From positions 1-64,000 of the forward strand of contig CAZCVI010000031.1 of the NCBI GenBank assembly GCA_964502145.1: 64,000 nucleotides of DNA, in the 5' to 3' direction. Below the pieces are notes generated by a model. The model did no database searches and was not told where the DNA came from. It saw only the letters and a list, made by a program, of their open reading frames with translations. Of this stretch, positions 8,024 through 17,151 are shown piece by piece; the stretch's first letter is position 1; every line of letters begins with the position of its first letter. Both the position numbers and the translations under genes were made by a program. This DNA is from CAZCVI01 sp964502145. GTDB taxonomy: Bacteria > Acidobacteriota > Aminicenantia > UBA2199.

Positions 8024-10840
8024 TTACAGAAGTTCCAGTTTATCCACCCAACCGGTATCCAAGTCACTGCTGACGCTAGAATCTTTCGAGTATCGCCATT
8101 GAAGGATATGGCTACCAGTGGTAACGGTGTATACGCGTTGAGCCCAATCGGTGGTACCGGAAATCTTGTGCTGCAAAACGCCATCAATGTAGAACTTGAG
8201 GTAATCATAACTGGCTTCAGAAGAGACTTTCCACCAGAATTTGACGGTTGTTTTTCCACTGATGGTGGTTTCCATTGAAGCGCTTTGAAGATGGGTAATC
8301 TCAGCACTCTGGGCAGCATCGCCACCGTAATAACTGGTAGCGGTCTGAGATATCCAATTGCCGTTACCACTACAGATAAAGGTCTGGTTCGCAATATCCA
8401 ATGCGCCAGCGATGGCATCACTCAGTTCCAGTTTATCTACCCAACCTGTATCGGAATTACTACTGCCGCTACTATCCTTGGAGTAGATCCATTTGAGAGT
8501 ATGGGTGCCGCTGGTGACGGCGTATGCTTTTTCAGCCCACTCTGTCACACCGGAAATCTTGTGCTGCAAGACATCATCAATGTAAAATTTAAGAAAATCA
8601 TAATTGGTTTCAGACGACACCTTCCACCAGAATCGGACGGTTGTTTTCCCGCTAATAGTGGTGGCCATGGTGGCGCTTTGACTGTGAGAAATCACAGGAC
8701 TCTGCGCGGCATCACCACCATAATAGGTGGTACCGGTCTGATACGCCCAAATACCATTACCACTGAGAGTGAAGCTCTGATTAATGTTATCCAATGCGTC
8801 GGCAATAGTATCACTCAATTCGAGTTTATCTACCCAACCGGCATCAGAACCACTACTAACAGAAGGAGATTTGGAGTACACCCATTTGAGACTATGGCTC
8901 CCGGTGGTGACGGTGTATACTTTCTGAGCCCAATCTGTCGTTCCCGAAATCTTGTGCTGCAACACATCGTCAATATAAAACTTTAGAAAATCATAATTGG
9001 CTTCAGACGACACTTTCCACCAGAATCGAACGGTTGTTTTTCCGCTGATAGAAGTGATCATGGTGGCGCTTTGACTGTGAGAAATCACAGGACTCTGCGC
9101 GGCATCGTTCCCATAATAATAGGTAGCGGTCTGAGCAGTCCACGCCCCATTACCACTGGTGGCGATTTGGAGTTTCAGATAGTCAAGCGCTTCAGCAAGG
9201 CTTACAGCCGGCGGGGTGGTGGTGCTGATTTTGAAGGAGCCAACGCGGGTCAACCAGTTAGTGCCAGTGGCGGAGAGGTATTCGGTGGTGTACCAAAAGG
9301 TCTCGTCATCAACGGGGTCAATAGATAACATGCTGTAATCGCCCCAGCGGCTGTAGGATGTCTGGGAACCCGTGCCAGCGATGAGTGTTTGTTCGCCCTG
9401 GCCCATGGTGCCCAATGTGTCGGTGGAAAGACGCCCAGCATAACGAATGGCAGGATACATAGAAGAAGAACCAACGCTATAACCCAGAGCAATACTAGCG
9501 TTTTTATCGGCGCAGATGCTGCTCATCCAACGGTGCGAAGTATCAGGAGAATACGTGCCCTGCTGATAAATAGAGGTAGCTCCCCCAGAAATACGGATTT
9601 CATACCATCTGACGGCACGATTGCTACCGGATTCGGCTGTGTGGGACAAATATACAGCCTCATAAGTGGGAAACTTTCGATACACAGCGGAATACATCAA
9701 ACGACCGGATAAAGAATCCAATGCAACACCACTCCCCAACTGGGGAATACCCGTGCCAACCATTCCATAGGCAGCGGTGGCCATGGAAGTAGGACCGGTC
9801 CAAGTAGTATTGGCGGGAGTGACCCAATTCACAGAATATTTCCAAACCTTCAAGGAATCAGTAGAAGGGGCGCCGAATTCGTCGGCATCCTGTGAAAACA
9901 TATAGTTGGGAGTTGTAGAAGCAGGAGCGGTCGTACCCCTGGCATTGCTGGGCATCAGGGAGAAGGCATAGTAACTTGAATCGGTGGTAGACTGCGCGGT
10001 CAAGGTCCCATTATACAGGTCCGGGGTTTTGATGGCCCAAATTTTGGCATACTGGTAGTTGCCACTGAATTGGAACATATTGGCGGTAATATAAATGCCA
10101 TTATGCCAGACGCCACACTTGGGATAATCATTCATCAGGGTAGTATCTGCCCTGAAACAGTAAGTCCACCACGCACCGGTGGGATCAGAAGTCTTGGACG
10201 CGGCAATAGAATAGAAGCTACCATCGGCAGTTCCATTCCAAGCAAAATCCAAGATGAACCAACGTTGATTGATCTGGTCAAACAACACGATAGGATCACC
10301 TTGATTGTTGGCATCACAAGGACTACCCACAGCAGGAGGGAAAAAAGCATCAAAGGTGGTGGCAGAAACCAACACGCCGGTGCTCTTATTATAGATACCA
10401 ATGGAAGTGTTTACGGTCTGGACATAGTGGTTAATACCCACATCACCATTCGTGTCCGGGGGCCAACCCGCACCGTTTGCACTCATATTCATACCCGCAA
10501 AGTTAAGCACCGGGGCAGTCAAAAGCATACGGTTACGGTTTAAACCCTTGGGTTGACTGGTTTGTACGACCGTATCCTTGGCCGTAGATTTTTGTACAAT
10601 ATGTCGCGGGTCTTTGAAATTCAGAATGGGTTTCATGCGACGGGGCGAGTTCTTGTCAAACTCGATTTTTTTCAAATCCTTCCAATAGATAAGCGTGCCA
10701 TTGGCGATTGTAACCACTGCCCCTTTTTTCTCAACGGGCTTTTCAGCCTTGGTGGATGCAGAAAAAAGTACCAAACCAGGTAAAAGCACAGTTATAATTA
10801 CCAAAACAAGCATTTTTTTGAAACAATTTTTGAAGCACAT
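8024..10840 (-). CDS. Secreted paralog 3 (three C-terminal GWVD modules)
   Basis: At 938 residues this is the longest of the five paralogs. ATG at 10840 follows AAAAGGAG, and MCFKNCFKKMLVLVIITVLL is the signal peptide. The core (to about residue 550) keeps GWPPDTNGDVGINHYVQ, WFILDFAW and PVDDETFWYTTEYL. Three modules of about 129 residues follow (about 552-680, 681-809, 810-938), each with FWWKVSSE and a closing GWVDKLEL. Modules 1 and 2 are almost identical (both read SHSQSATM and FYIDDVLQHKISG), which points to recent duplication inside the gene. FWWKVSS replaces the FYWKVSS found in most modules of the neighbours. A promoter with a long leader lies upstream and a hairpin terminator downstream. 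Function unknown; probably a surface or secreted binding protein. Confidence 0.87.
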   Translation of the reverse strand: MCFKNCFKKMLVLVIITVLLPGLVLFSASTKAEKPVEKKGAVVTIANGTLIYWKDLKKIEFDKNSPRRMKPILNFKDPRHIVQKSTAKDTVVQTSQPKGLNRNRMLLTAPVLNFAGMNMSANGAGWPPDTNGDVGINHYVQTVNTSIGIYNKSTGVLVSATTFDAFFPPAVGSPCDANNQGDPIVLFDQINQRWFILDFAWNGTADGSFYSIAASKTSDPTGAWWTYCFRADTTLMNDYPKCGVWHNGIYITANMFQFSGNYQYAKIWAIKTPDLYNGTLTAQSTTDSSYYAFSLMPSNARGTTAPASTTPNYMFSQDADEFGAPSTDSLKVWKYSVNWVTPANTTWTGPTSMATAAYGMVGTGIPQLGSGVALDSLSGRLMYSAVYRKFPTYEAVYLSHTAESGSNRAVRWYEIRISGGATSIYQQGTYSPDTSHRWMSSICADKNASIALGYSVGSSSMYPAIRYAGRLSTDTLGTMGQGEQTLIAGTGSQTSYSRWGDYSMLSIDPVDDETFWYTTEYLSATGTNWLTRVGSFKISTTTPPAVSLAEALDYLKLQIATSGNGAWTAQTATYYYGNDAAQSPVISHSQSATMITSISGKTTVRFWWKVSSEANYDFLKFYIDDVLQHKISGTTDWAQKVYTVTTGSHSLKWVYSKSPSVSSGSDAGWVDKLELSDTIADALDNINQSFTLSGNGIWAYQTGTTYYGGDAAQSPVISHSQSATMATTISGKTTVRFWWKVSSETNYDFLKFYIDDVLQHKISGVTEWAEKAYAVTSGTHTLKWIYSKDSSGSSNSDTGWVDKLELSDAIAGALDIANQTFICSGNGNWISQTATSYYGGDAAQSAEITHLQSASMETTISGKTTVKFWWKVSSEASYDYLKFYIDGVLQHKISGTTDWAQRVYTVTTGSHILQWRYSKDSSVSSDLDTGWVDKLELL

Positions 10841-11014
10841 TTCATCATCTCCTTTTCCTTTAATTTGACTTTTTTTGATTGTAAAAGATTAAAGCAACAC
10901 AACAATGGCTTTCTAGACACACGGAACTAAATAATAGATACTCTCTCTTTCGCCTCATCCTATTATTCACTTGCATTTGCTCCTTATTAAATCATCATAA
11001 TCATTTTAAATATT

Positions 11015-11043
11015 ATTATACTCCTAAATAAAACATTTGTAAA
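11015..11043 (-). promoter_or_regulatory. Promoter of paralog 3, TTTACA-N17-TATAAT
   Basis: On the minus strand TTTACA (11043-11038) and TATAAT (11020-11015) are 17 bp apart, giving a leader of about 170 nt before the ATG at 10840. Unlike its siblings, this promoter lacks the GTTGTA-rich block further upstream. Confidence 0.7.
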
Positions 11044-11090
11044 TTATTTTTGAATAAAAAAAACACCGACAACACCCATTTCAAATACTT

Positions 11091-11135
11091 AAAAAAAAGG
11101 TGGCCGCGCAACCCATTACATGCTGCGCGGCCACC
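11091..11135 (-). terminator. Terminator of secreted paralog 4
   Basis: A 12-bp perfect stem, GGTGGCCGCGCA / TGCGCGGCCACC (11099-11110 with 11124-11135), with a 13-nt loop is followed on the minus strand by T8 (11098-11091). It lies 64 nt past the stop of paralog 4. Confidence 0.9.
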
Positions 11136-11198
11136 GTGTATCACTTATTATTGGGACTTCCAAGTATAAACAACTATACCCAAATCACTAAAGGTTTT

Positions 11199-13646
11199 TC
11201 ACAGAAGTTCCAGTTTATCTACCCAGCCGGTATCTGAGCCACTGCTGACGCTAGAATCTTTCGAGTATGTCCATTTGAGAGTATGGCTGCCAGAGGTAAC
11301 AGTATACACTTTTTGCGCCCATGCAGTGACGGAAGTACCGGAAATCCGGTGCTGCAAGACACCATCAATGTAGAAGCTGAGGTAATCGTAATTGAGTTCG
11401 GAAGAAACTTTCCACCAGAATTTTACCGAGGTCTTGCCGCTGATAACGGTTTCCATGGTACAGGATTGGCTATTGCCCAATGCGGCAGGAGCCCACACGG
11501 AACTACCACCATAATAAGAACTGGCAGTGGTCACGGCAAAATTATAATTACCACTGAGGGAGAACGTCTGACCAGTGATATCCAATGCCACGGCAATCGG
11601 ATCGGTAATCACTTCATTGGTCAGTTGCAATTTATCTACCCAGCCAGCATCAGAACCAGTGCTGACGCTACCGTCTTTATAATAGGTCCACATCAGCGTA
11701 TGACTACCAGTAGTAACGGTGTAGACCTTTTGTACCCAATCCACGGTCCCGGAAATCTGGTCTTTCAAAACACCATCAACATAAAATCTCAGGTAATCAT
11801 AGCTAGCTTCGGAAGATACTTTCCAGTAAAATTTAATGGTATTAAAACCGGAGATAGTAGTAGACATAGAAGCGCTCTGACTGTGAGTAATCACCGGACT
11901 CTGGGCAGCATCACCATCATAATAATATGTGGCAGTCTGAGAAGCCCAGGTACCCGAACCACTGGTGGTAAAAGTAAGCGTGGGATAATCTACTGCATCC
12001 TGCAAAGTTCCGGTAGGCGGAGTACCAGAAGTGATTTTAAAGGAACCGATGCGGGTCAACCAGTTGGTACCTGTAGTCGAGTAATATTCGGTAGTATACC
12101 AAAAAGTCTCGTCATCAACAGGGTCAATGCTTAACATGCTGTAATCACCCCAGCGGGTGTAAGAGGTCTGGGAACCGGTCCCGGCAATCAGGGTTTGTTC
12201 GCCCTGGCCCATGGTGCCCAACGTGTCGGTGGTGAGACGCCCGGCATAACGGATGCCTGGAAACATGGTCGACGCACCAACACTATAACCCAGAGCAATG
12301 TTGCCGTACTTGTCAGCGCAGATACTGCTCATCCAACGATGGGTCGCATCGGGAGAATAAGTACCTTGTTGATAAATAGACGTGGTTCCACCGGAAATAC
12401 GGACTTCATACCATCTGACAGCACGACGACTGCTATAGTCGACAGTATGGGTCAGATATACAGCTTCATAAGTTGAAAACTTCCTGTACACGGCGGAATA
12501 CATCAAACGACCGGCCAAGGAATCCAATGAGATTGAACTGCCGGATTGAGGAATACCGGTGCCAGTCAGATCGTAAGCGGTTACAGCCATAGAAGTGGGG
12601 CCAGTCCAGGTAGTATTGGCGGGAGTGGCCCAATCCACGGCATATTTCCATACTTTCAATGCATCGGTAGAAGGAGAACCAAATTCATCGGCGTCCTGAG
12701 AAAACATGTAGTTAGGAGTTATTGAAGAAGGAGCGGTTGTACCCCTGGCATTGCTGGGCATCAAGGAGAATGCATAATAGCCGGAATCGGTGACGGATTG
12801 CGCGGTTAAGGTTCCGGTATAGACGTCCGGGGTCTTGATCGCCCAAATTTTGGCATACTGATAACTACCACTAAATTGGAACATATTGGCGGTGATATAA
12901 ATGCCATTATGCCACACACCACATTTTGGATAATCATTCATCAAGGTAGTGTCAGCACGATAACAATAGGTCCACCACGCACCAGTGGGATCGGAAGTCT
13001 GGGATGCGGCAATAGAATAAAAAGAACCATTGGCGGTTCCACTCCAGGCAAAATCAAGGATGAACCAACGCTGATTGATCTGGTCGAACAACACGATAGG
13101 ATCACCATTATTGGTGGCATCGCAAGGACTGCCGACGGCACTGGGGAAAAAAGCATCAAACGTGGTGGCAGAAACGAGCGCACCAGTGGTCTTGTTGTAA
13201 ATCCCAATGGACGTGTTTACGGTCTGCACATAATGGTTAAGACCGATATCACCATTGGGGTCTGGAGGCCAACCTGCGCCATTTGAGGTCAAGTTCATGC
13301 CAGCAAAGGAAAGAATCGGGGTAGTCAAAGTCAATATACTACGAACCAACCCTTTGGGGAAACTGTTCTCGACAGCAGTATCCTTGGCCGTGGATTTTTT
13401 TACGATCTTACGTGGGCCTACAAAGTTCAAAATGGGTTTCATGCGCCGTTGCGTATTGGCATCCAAAGCTACTTTCTGCAAATCTTTCCAATACACAAGG
13501 GTGCCATTGGCCATGGTCACTTCAGCACCTTTTTTGACAATGGGCTTTTGCTCATTTTTAGTGGCGGAAAATAGCACCAAACCAGGTAAAATCATGGTCA
13601 CGATTAACACGACAAACACTTTCTTAAAACAGTACTTAATGCTCAT
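11199..13646 (-). CDS. Secreted paralog 4 (two C-terminal GWVD modules)
   Basis: An 815-residue family member. ATG at 13646 follows AAAAAGGAG, and MSIKYCFKKVFVVLIVTMIL is the signal peptide. Here the family motif reads GWPPDPNGDIGLNHYVQ, so the second position of the DxNxD loop is proline. Two modules follow the core: the first (about residues 552-680) has YDGDAAQSP and ends GWVDKLQL, and the second (about 685-815) has YGGSSVWAPAALGNSQ and ends GWVDKLELL. It is most like paralog 5, including the SSVWAP-type second module, so these two probably arose by the most recent gene duplication. It is transcribed as a single gene with its own promoter and terminator. Confidence 0.86.
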   Translation of the reverse strand: MSIKYCFKKVFVVLIVTMILPGLVLFSATKNEQKPIVKKGAEVTMANGTLVYWKDLQKVALDANTQRRMKPILNFVGPRKIVKKSTAKDTAVENSFPKGLVRSILTLTTPILSFAGMNLTSNGAGWPPDPNGDIGLNHYVQTVNTSIGIYNKTTGALVSATTFDAFFPSAVGSPCDATNNGDPIVLFDQINQRWFILDFAWSGTANGSFYSIAASQTSDPTGAWWTYCYRADTTLMNDYPKCGVWHNGIYITANMFQFSGSYQYAKIWAIKTPDVYTGTLTAQSVTDSGYYAFSLMPSNARGTTAPSSITPNYMFSQDADEFGSPSTDALKVWKYAVDWATPANTTWTGPTSMAVTAYDLTGTGIPQSGSSISLDSLAGRLMYSAVYRKFSTYEAVYLTHTVDYSSRRAVRWYEVRISGGTTSIYQQGTYSPDATHRWMSSICADKYGNIALGYSVGASTMFPGIRYAGRLTTDTLGTMGQGEQTLIAGTGSQTSYTRWGDYSMLSIDPVDDETFWYTTEYYSTTGTNWLTRIGSFKITSGTPPTGTLQDAVDYPTLTFTTSGSGTWASQTATYYYDGDAAQSPVITHSQSASMSTTISGFNTIKFYWKVSSEASYDYLRFYVDGVLKDQISGTVDWVQKVYTVTTGSHTLMWTYYKDGSVSTGSDAGWVDKLQLTNEVITDPIAVALDITGQTFSLSGNYNFAVTTASSYYGGSSVWAPAALGNSQSCTMETVISGKTSVKFWWKVSSELNYDYLSFYIDGVLQHRISGTSVTAWAQKVYTVTSGSHTLKWTYSKDSSVSSGSDTGWVDKLELL

Positions 13647-13824
13647 ATCATCTCCTTTTTAATTGGTTTTATTAGGCTTTAAGAAGTAAAACCAGTACCT
13701 TTCCCTTTTTTTAAATAGAGTGAACGGCGCGGACATGCTCCGAAAGCGATTGATTCCCAACACAAACAAAAGAGTTTCCGTTTTATTGATTGGCATCGGT
13801 TTTTACTCCTTCACGATACCACCG

Positions 13825-13852
13825 ATTATAATACAAGGAACTGTTTTGTAAA
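13825..13852 (-). promoter_or_regulatory. Promoter of paralog 4, TTTACA-N16-TATAAT
   Basis: On the minus strand TTTACA (13852-13847) and TATAAT (13830-13825) are 16 bp apart. The -10 lies about 179 nt before the ATG at 13646. Confidence 0.7.
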
Positions 13853-13860
13853 TACTCCAT

Positions 13861-13935
13861 TGGTTGTATTTTTGGTTGTAAAATGAAAAAAAAAGACGTA
13901 CAACTAAAGTCCGGTTAAACAAATATGGTTGTAAA
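13861..13935 (-). promoter_or_regulatory. Conserved GTTGTA-rich element (paralog 4)
   Basis: Same block as before paralog 2: TGGTTGTATTTTTGGTTGTA, a purine run, GTACAACTAAAG, then ATGGTTGTA running into the neighbouring terminator. It sits directly upstream of the -35 box on the minus strand. Confidence 0.55.
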
Positions 13936-13965
13936 AAAAAAGGGCCGGACATTGCTGCCCGGCCC
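13933..13965 (-). terminator. Terminator of secreted paralog 5
   Basis: GGGCCGG / CCGGCCC (13942-13948 with 13959-13965) is followed on the minus strand by T9. It lies 65 nt past the stop of paralog 5 and abuts the upstream element of paralog 4. Confidence 0.85.
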
Positions 13966-14029
13966 CGGTATATTACTCTTTATAGGGATTTCTGATTGTT
14001 ATTAGTAATGATCAACGAATCATTGCCAA

Positions 14030-16474
14030 TTACAAGAGTTCCAATTTATCTACCCAACCGGTATCAGAGCCACTGGAGACGCTGGCGTCTTTGGCATAAA
14101 CCCATTTGAGGGTATGGCTGCCGGTGGTGACGGTGTATACTTTTTGTGCCCAAGCTGCTGTACCCGCAATCTGGTGCTTTAACACGCCGTCAATGTAGAA
14201 CTTGAGGTAATCATAACTGGCTTCAGAAGAGACCTTCCAGTAGAATTTAACTGTTGTTTTGCCGGTGATGGTGGTTTCCATGGTGCAGGACTGGCTATCA
14301 GCCAAAGCGGCAGGAGCCCAAACGGAACTGACACCATAATAAGGAGAGGCGGTGGTGACAGCAAAATTCAGGTTACCAGTGAGGGTGAATGTCAGACCTG
14401 TGATATCCAAGGCGGCGGCGATAGGATCAGCAGGAGGAGTACCGTTGCTCAGTTCCAGTTTATCTACCCAACCTGCATCGGAGCCGGAGCTGACGCTACC
14501 GTCTTTCATATAGGTCCAGGTCAAGGTGTGGCTGCCAGTGGTGACGGTGTAAGATTTTTGCACCCAATCCACTGTTCCAGCAACTTGGTCCAGTTTAACG
14601 CCGTCCACGAAGAATTGCAAGTAATCGTAGCTGGCTTCGGAAGACACTTTCCAGTAGAATTTAATGGTGTTAAAACCGGAGATAGTAGTGGACATGGAAG
14701 CGCTCTGACTGTGAGTAATCACAGGACTCTGGGCTGCATCGCCACCATAATAGGTGGTAGCAGTCTGAGAAGCCCAGGCGCCAGTGCCGCTGGTGGTGAA
14801 GGTGAGGGTAGGATAATCTACAGCTTCAGCGAGATTAGAGGGCGGTATGACAGTGGTGGTTACTTTAAAAGAACCAATACGGGTCTGCCAGTTGGTGCCA
14901 GTGGTGGCGTAATACTCAGTGGTATACCAAAAGGTTTCGTCATCGACAGGGTCGATACTTAACATGCTGTAATCACCCCATCTGGTATAAGAGGTCTGGG
15001 AGCCGGTGCCAGCGTACAAGGTTTGTTCGCCCTGGCCCATGGTGCCCAGCGTGTCGGTGGAGAGACGGGCGGCATAACGGATAGCGGGATACATGGTAGA
15101 AGAGCTAGCGCTATAACCAATTGCAATACTACCGTTCTTATCAGCGTTGATACTGCTCATCCAACGATGCGTGGCATCGGGAGAATAAGTACCCTGTTGA
15201 TAAACAGAAGGAGTTCCACTGGCAATACGGACTTCATACCATCTCACCGCACGACGGCTGCTGTAGTCGGCTACGTGTGATAAATAAACAGCTTCATGGG
15301 TGGTAAACTTTCTGTAAACGGCTGAATACATTAAACGACCAGCCAGAGAATCCAATGCCATGGAGCTACCAGATTGAGGAATACCGGTCCCAACCAGATC
15401 ATAGGCGGTTACGGGCAAATTAGTGGGGCCTGTCCAAGTGGTGTTAGCGGGAGTTGTCCAATCCACGGAATATTTCCACATTTTTAATGAATCGGTAGAA
15501 GGGGAGCCGAATTCGTCGCAATCTTCGGAAAACACATAGTTAGGAGAAGTAGAGGTAGGAGCGGTTGTACCTCTGGCATTGCTGGGCATCAAGGAAAAAG
15601 CGTAGGTGCCGGAGTCAGTGACAGATTGGGCGGTTAATGTCCCAGTATACAGGGATGGGGTTCTAATAGCCCAAACCTTGGAATGCTGATAATCTCCATC
15701 AAATACGAACATATTGGCAGTGATATAAATGCCATTATGCCATACGCCACATTTGGGATAATCATTCATCAGGGTAGTGTCTGCTTGGAAGCAATAGGTC
15801 CACCATGCACCGGTGGGATCGGAGGTCTGGGATGCGGCGATAGAATAATAACTACCACTGGTAGTTCCATTCCAAGCAAAATCCAAAATGAACCAACGCT
15901 GATTGATCTGGTCGAACAACACGATAGGATCACCGTTGTTGTAGGAATCGCAAGGATTACCCACAGAACTGGGGAAAAAAGCATCAAAAGTAGTGGCGGA
16001 AATCAATGCACCGGTAGTTTTGTTATAGATGCCGATAGAGGTGTTTACAGTTTGGACATAATGGTTAATACCCACATCACCATTGGTGTCCGGAGGCCAA
16101 CCCGCGCCATTCGAGGACTGATTCATACCTGCAAAGGTAAGAATCGGGGTGGTTAATGTCAACATACGATCCACCAAGGTCTTGGGGTGTTTGTTTTCTA
16201 CTGCAGTATCCTTATTCGTGGATTTTTTTACGATTTTCCGCGGATCTTTAAAGTTCAAGATGGGTTTCAAGCGGCGGCTTGTGATTTTGTCGAATGAGAC
16301 CTTCTTCAAATCCTTCCAATAGACAAGTGTACCATTGGCAATAGTTACTTCAGCGCCTTTTTTTACGATGGGCTTTTGCTCATTCTTGGATGCTGAAAAC
16401 AATACCAAGCTGGGTAACAGAATGGTTACCAGCAATACGGTGAAAACCTTCCTAAAACAACTCTTTAAATTCAT
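14030..16474 (-). CDS. Secreted paralog 5 (two C-terminal GWVD modules)
   Basis: An 814-residue family member and the first of the tandem run in the direction of transcription. ATG at 16474 follows AAGGAG at good spacing, and MNLKSCFRKVFTVLLVTILL is the signal peptide. The core carries GWPPDTNGDVGINHYVQ, WFILDFAWNG and PVDDETFWYTTEYY. Module 1 (about residues 552-682) has YGGDAAQSP and ends GWVDKLELS. Module 2 (about 687-814) has YGVSSVWAPAALADSQ and ends GWVDKLELL. It shares with paralog 4 the N-terminal stretch KNEQKPIVKKGAEVT after the signal peptide, absent from paralogs 1-3. Role unknown; inferred to be exported. Confidence 0.86.
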   Translation of the reverse strand: MNLKSCFRKVFTVLLVTILLPSLVLFSASKNEQKPIVKKGAEVTIANGTLVYWKDLKKVSFDKITSRRLKPILNFKDPRKIVKKSTNKDTAVENKHPKTLVDRMLTLTTPILTFAGMNQSSNGAGWPPDTNGDVGINHYVQTVNTSIGIYNKTTGALISATTFDAFFPSSVGNPCDSYNNGDPIVLFDQINQRWFILDFAWNGTTSGSYYSIAASQTSDPTGAWWTYCFQADTTLMNDYPKCGVWHNGIYITANMFVFDGDYQHSKVWAIRTPSLYTGTLTAQSVTDSGTYAFSLMPSNARGTTAPTSTSPNYVFSEDCDEFGSPSTDSLKMWKYSVDWTTPANTTWTGPTNLPVTAYDLVGTGIPQSGSSMALDSLAGRLMYSAVYRKFTTHEAVYLSHVADYSSRRAVRWYEVRIASGTPSVYQQGTYSPDATHRWMSSINADKNGSIAIGYSASSSTMYPAIRYAARLSTDTLGTMGQGEQTLYAGTGSQTSYTRWGDYSMLSIDPVDDETFWYTTEYYATTGTNWQTRIGSFKVTTTVIPPSNLAEAVDYPTLTFTTSGTGAWASQTATTYYGGDAAQSPVITHSQSASMSTTISGFNTIKFYWKVSSEASYDYLQFFVDGVKLDQVAGTVDWVQKSYTVTTGSHTLTWTYMKDGSVSSGSDAGWVDKLELSNGTPPADPIAAALDITGLTFTLTGNLNFAVTTASPYYGVSSVWAPAALADSQSCTMETTITGKTTVKFYWKVSSEASYDYLKFYIDGVLKHQIAGTAAWAQKVYTVTTGSHTLKWVYAKDASVSSGSDTGWVDKLELL

Positions 16475-16653
16475 AGAATCTCCTTCTAGTTAGTTTTTTT
16501 TTAATCGAGGGTGAAATCAACGAATACAGATAGATTTACATCTCCTCTTAGTGCGGTAGAACAACAGTTAGTTTCATTCATTGGATTCATTTTAATAATC
16601 ACTGTTTTTGTTTGTTCTTTGTTGAAGCGCGATAACGGATCGCATGAAGTAAC

Positions 16654-16681
16654 ATTATAAGCTTATATTTATTTTTGTAAA
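16654..16681 (-). promoter_or_regulatory. Promoter of paralog 5, TTTACA-N16-TATAAT
   Basis: On the minus strand TTTACA (16681-16676) and TATAAT (16659-16654) are 16 bp apart, about 180 nt before the ATG at 16474. Confidence 0.7.
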
Positions 16682-16689
16682 TCCACCAT

Positions 16690-16763
16690 AGGTTGTATTT
16701 TTGGGTGGAAAATAAAAAACAAAAATCGTACACCTTAAGTTGTACATTTTGAGAATGGTTGTA
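16690..16763 (-). promoter_or_regulatory. Conserved GTTGTA-rich element (paralog 5)
   Basis: A more diverged copy of the block before paralogs 2 and 4: AGGTTGTATTTTTGGG, an A-rich run, CGTACACCTTAAGTTGTAC and a last ATGGTTGTA. From here to 17081 (about 320 nt) I see no gene, only a short duplicated string, GGGTTGAGATTGGGTGCA-like, near 16910-16940. Confidence 0.5.
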
Positions 16764-17081
16764 GAATCAAACAGAAAAGGCCATATTAACCCCCGGGAAT
16801 GCTAAGTTTATCAGTGCTCTCGTTTTTTTGATTCTTTTTCGCCCCTATTGCAAATAAAAAGTCAGTGGTACGATAAGTGGGATGAGCTTTGGATTGAGTA
16901 GCGGGTTGAGATTGGGTGCAGTGGGCTGAGATTGGGTGCAAGATTTTGAACCCCGACAATGGCACTTTGCCGCAAAAAGGGCTTAGCGCATACAAATGAT
17001 CAAAAAAACTGAGAAAACATTTCAAAATTTGCATGCACCGAGGGGTTGTTTCGAGCGGTTGTTTCCCTTGTAGTATTCCAA

Positions 17082-17110
17082 TTGACTTATTTTTGAAATG
17101 GGTCTATAAT
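17082..17110 (+). promoter_or_regulatory. Sigma70-type promoter TTGACT-N17-TATAAT
   Basis: TTGACT (17082-17087) and TATAAT (17105-17110) are 17 bp apart. An ATG stands 8 nt past the -10 box (17119), so transcription should start at or next to it. Confidence 0.85.
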
Positions 17111-17151
17111 GCCCATTTATGGCAAAAAAAAGCGGCAAAAAGGAAATTAAA

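Noticed and set aside
11283..12134. Long plus-strand open frames antisense to the secreted paralogs
   Set aside because: They recur at the same relative place in every paralog because the paralogs are similar; composition bias of the real frame explains them.
16654..16681. Leaderless mini-ORF at the paralog promoters
   Set aside because: An ATG lies 8 nt after the -10 box of paralog 5, but the other three promoters have none at that place, so the pattern does not hold for this family.
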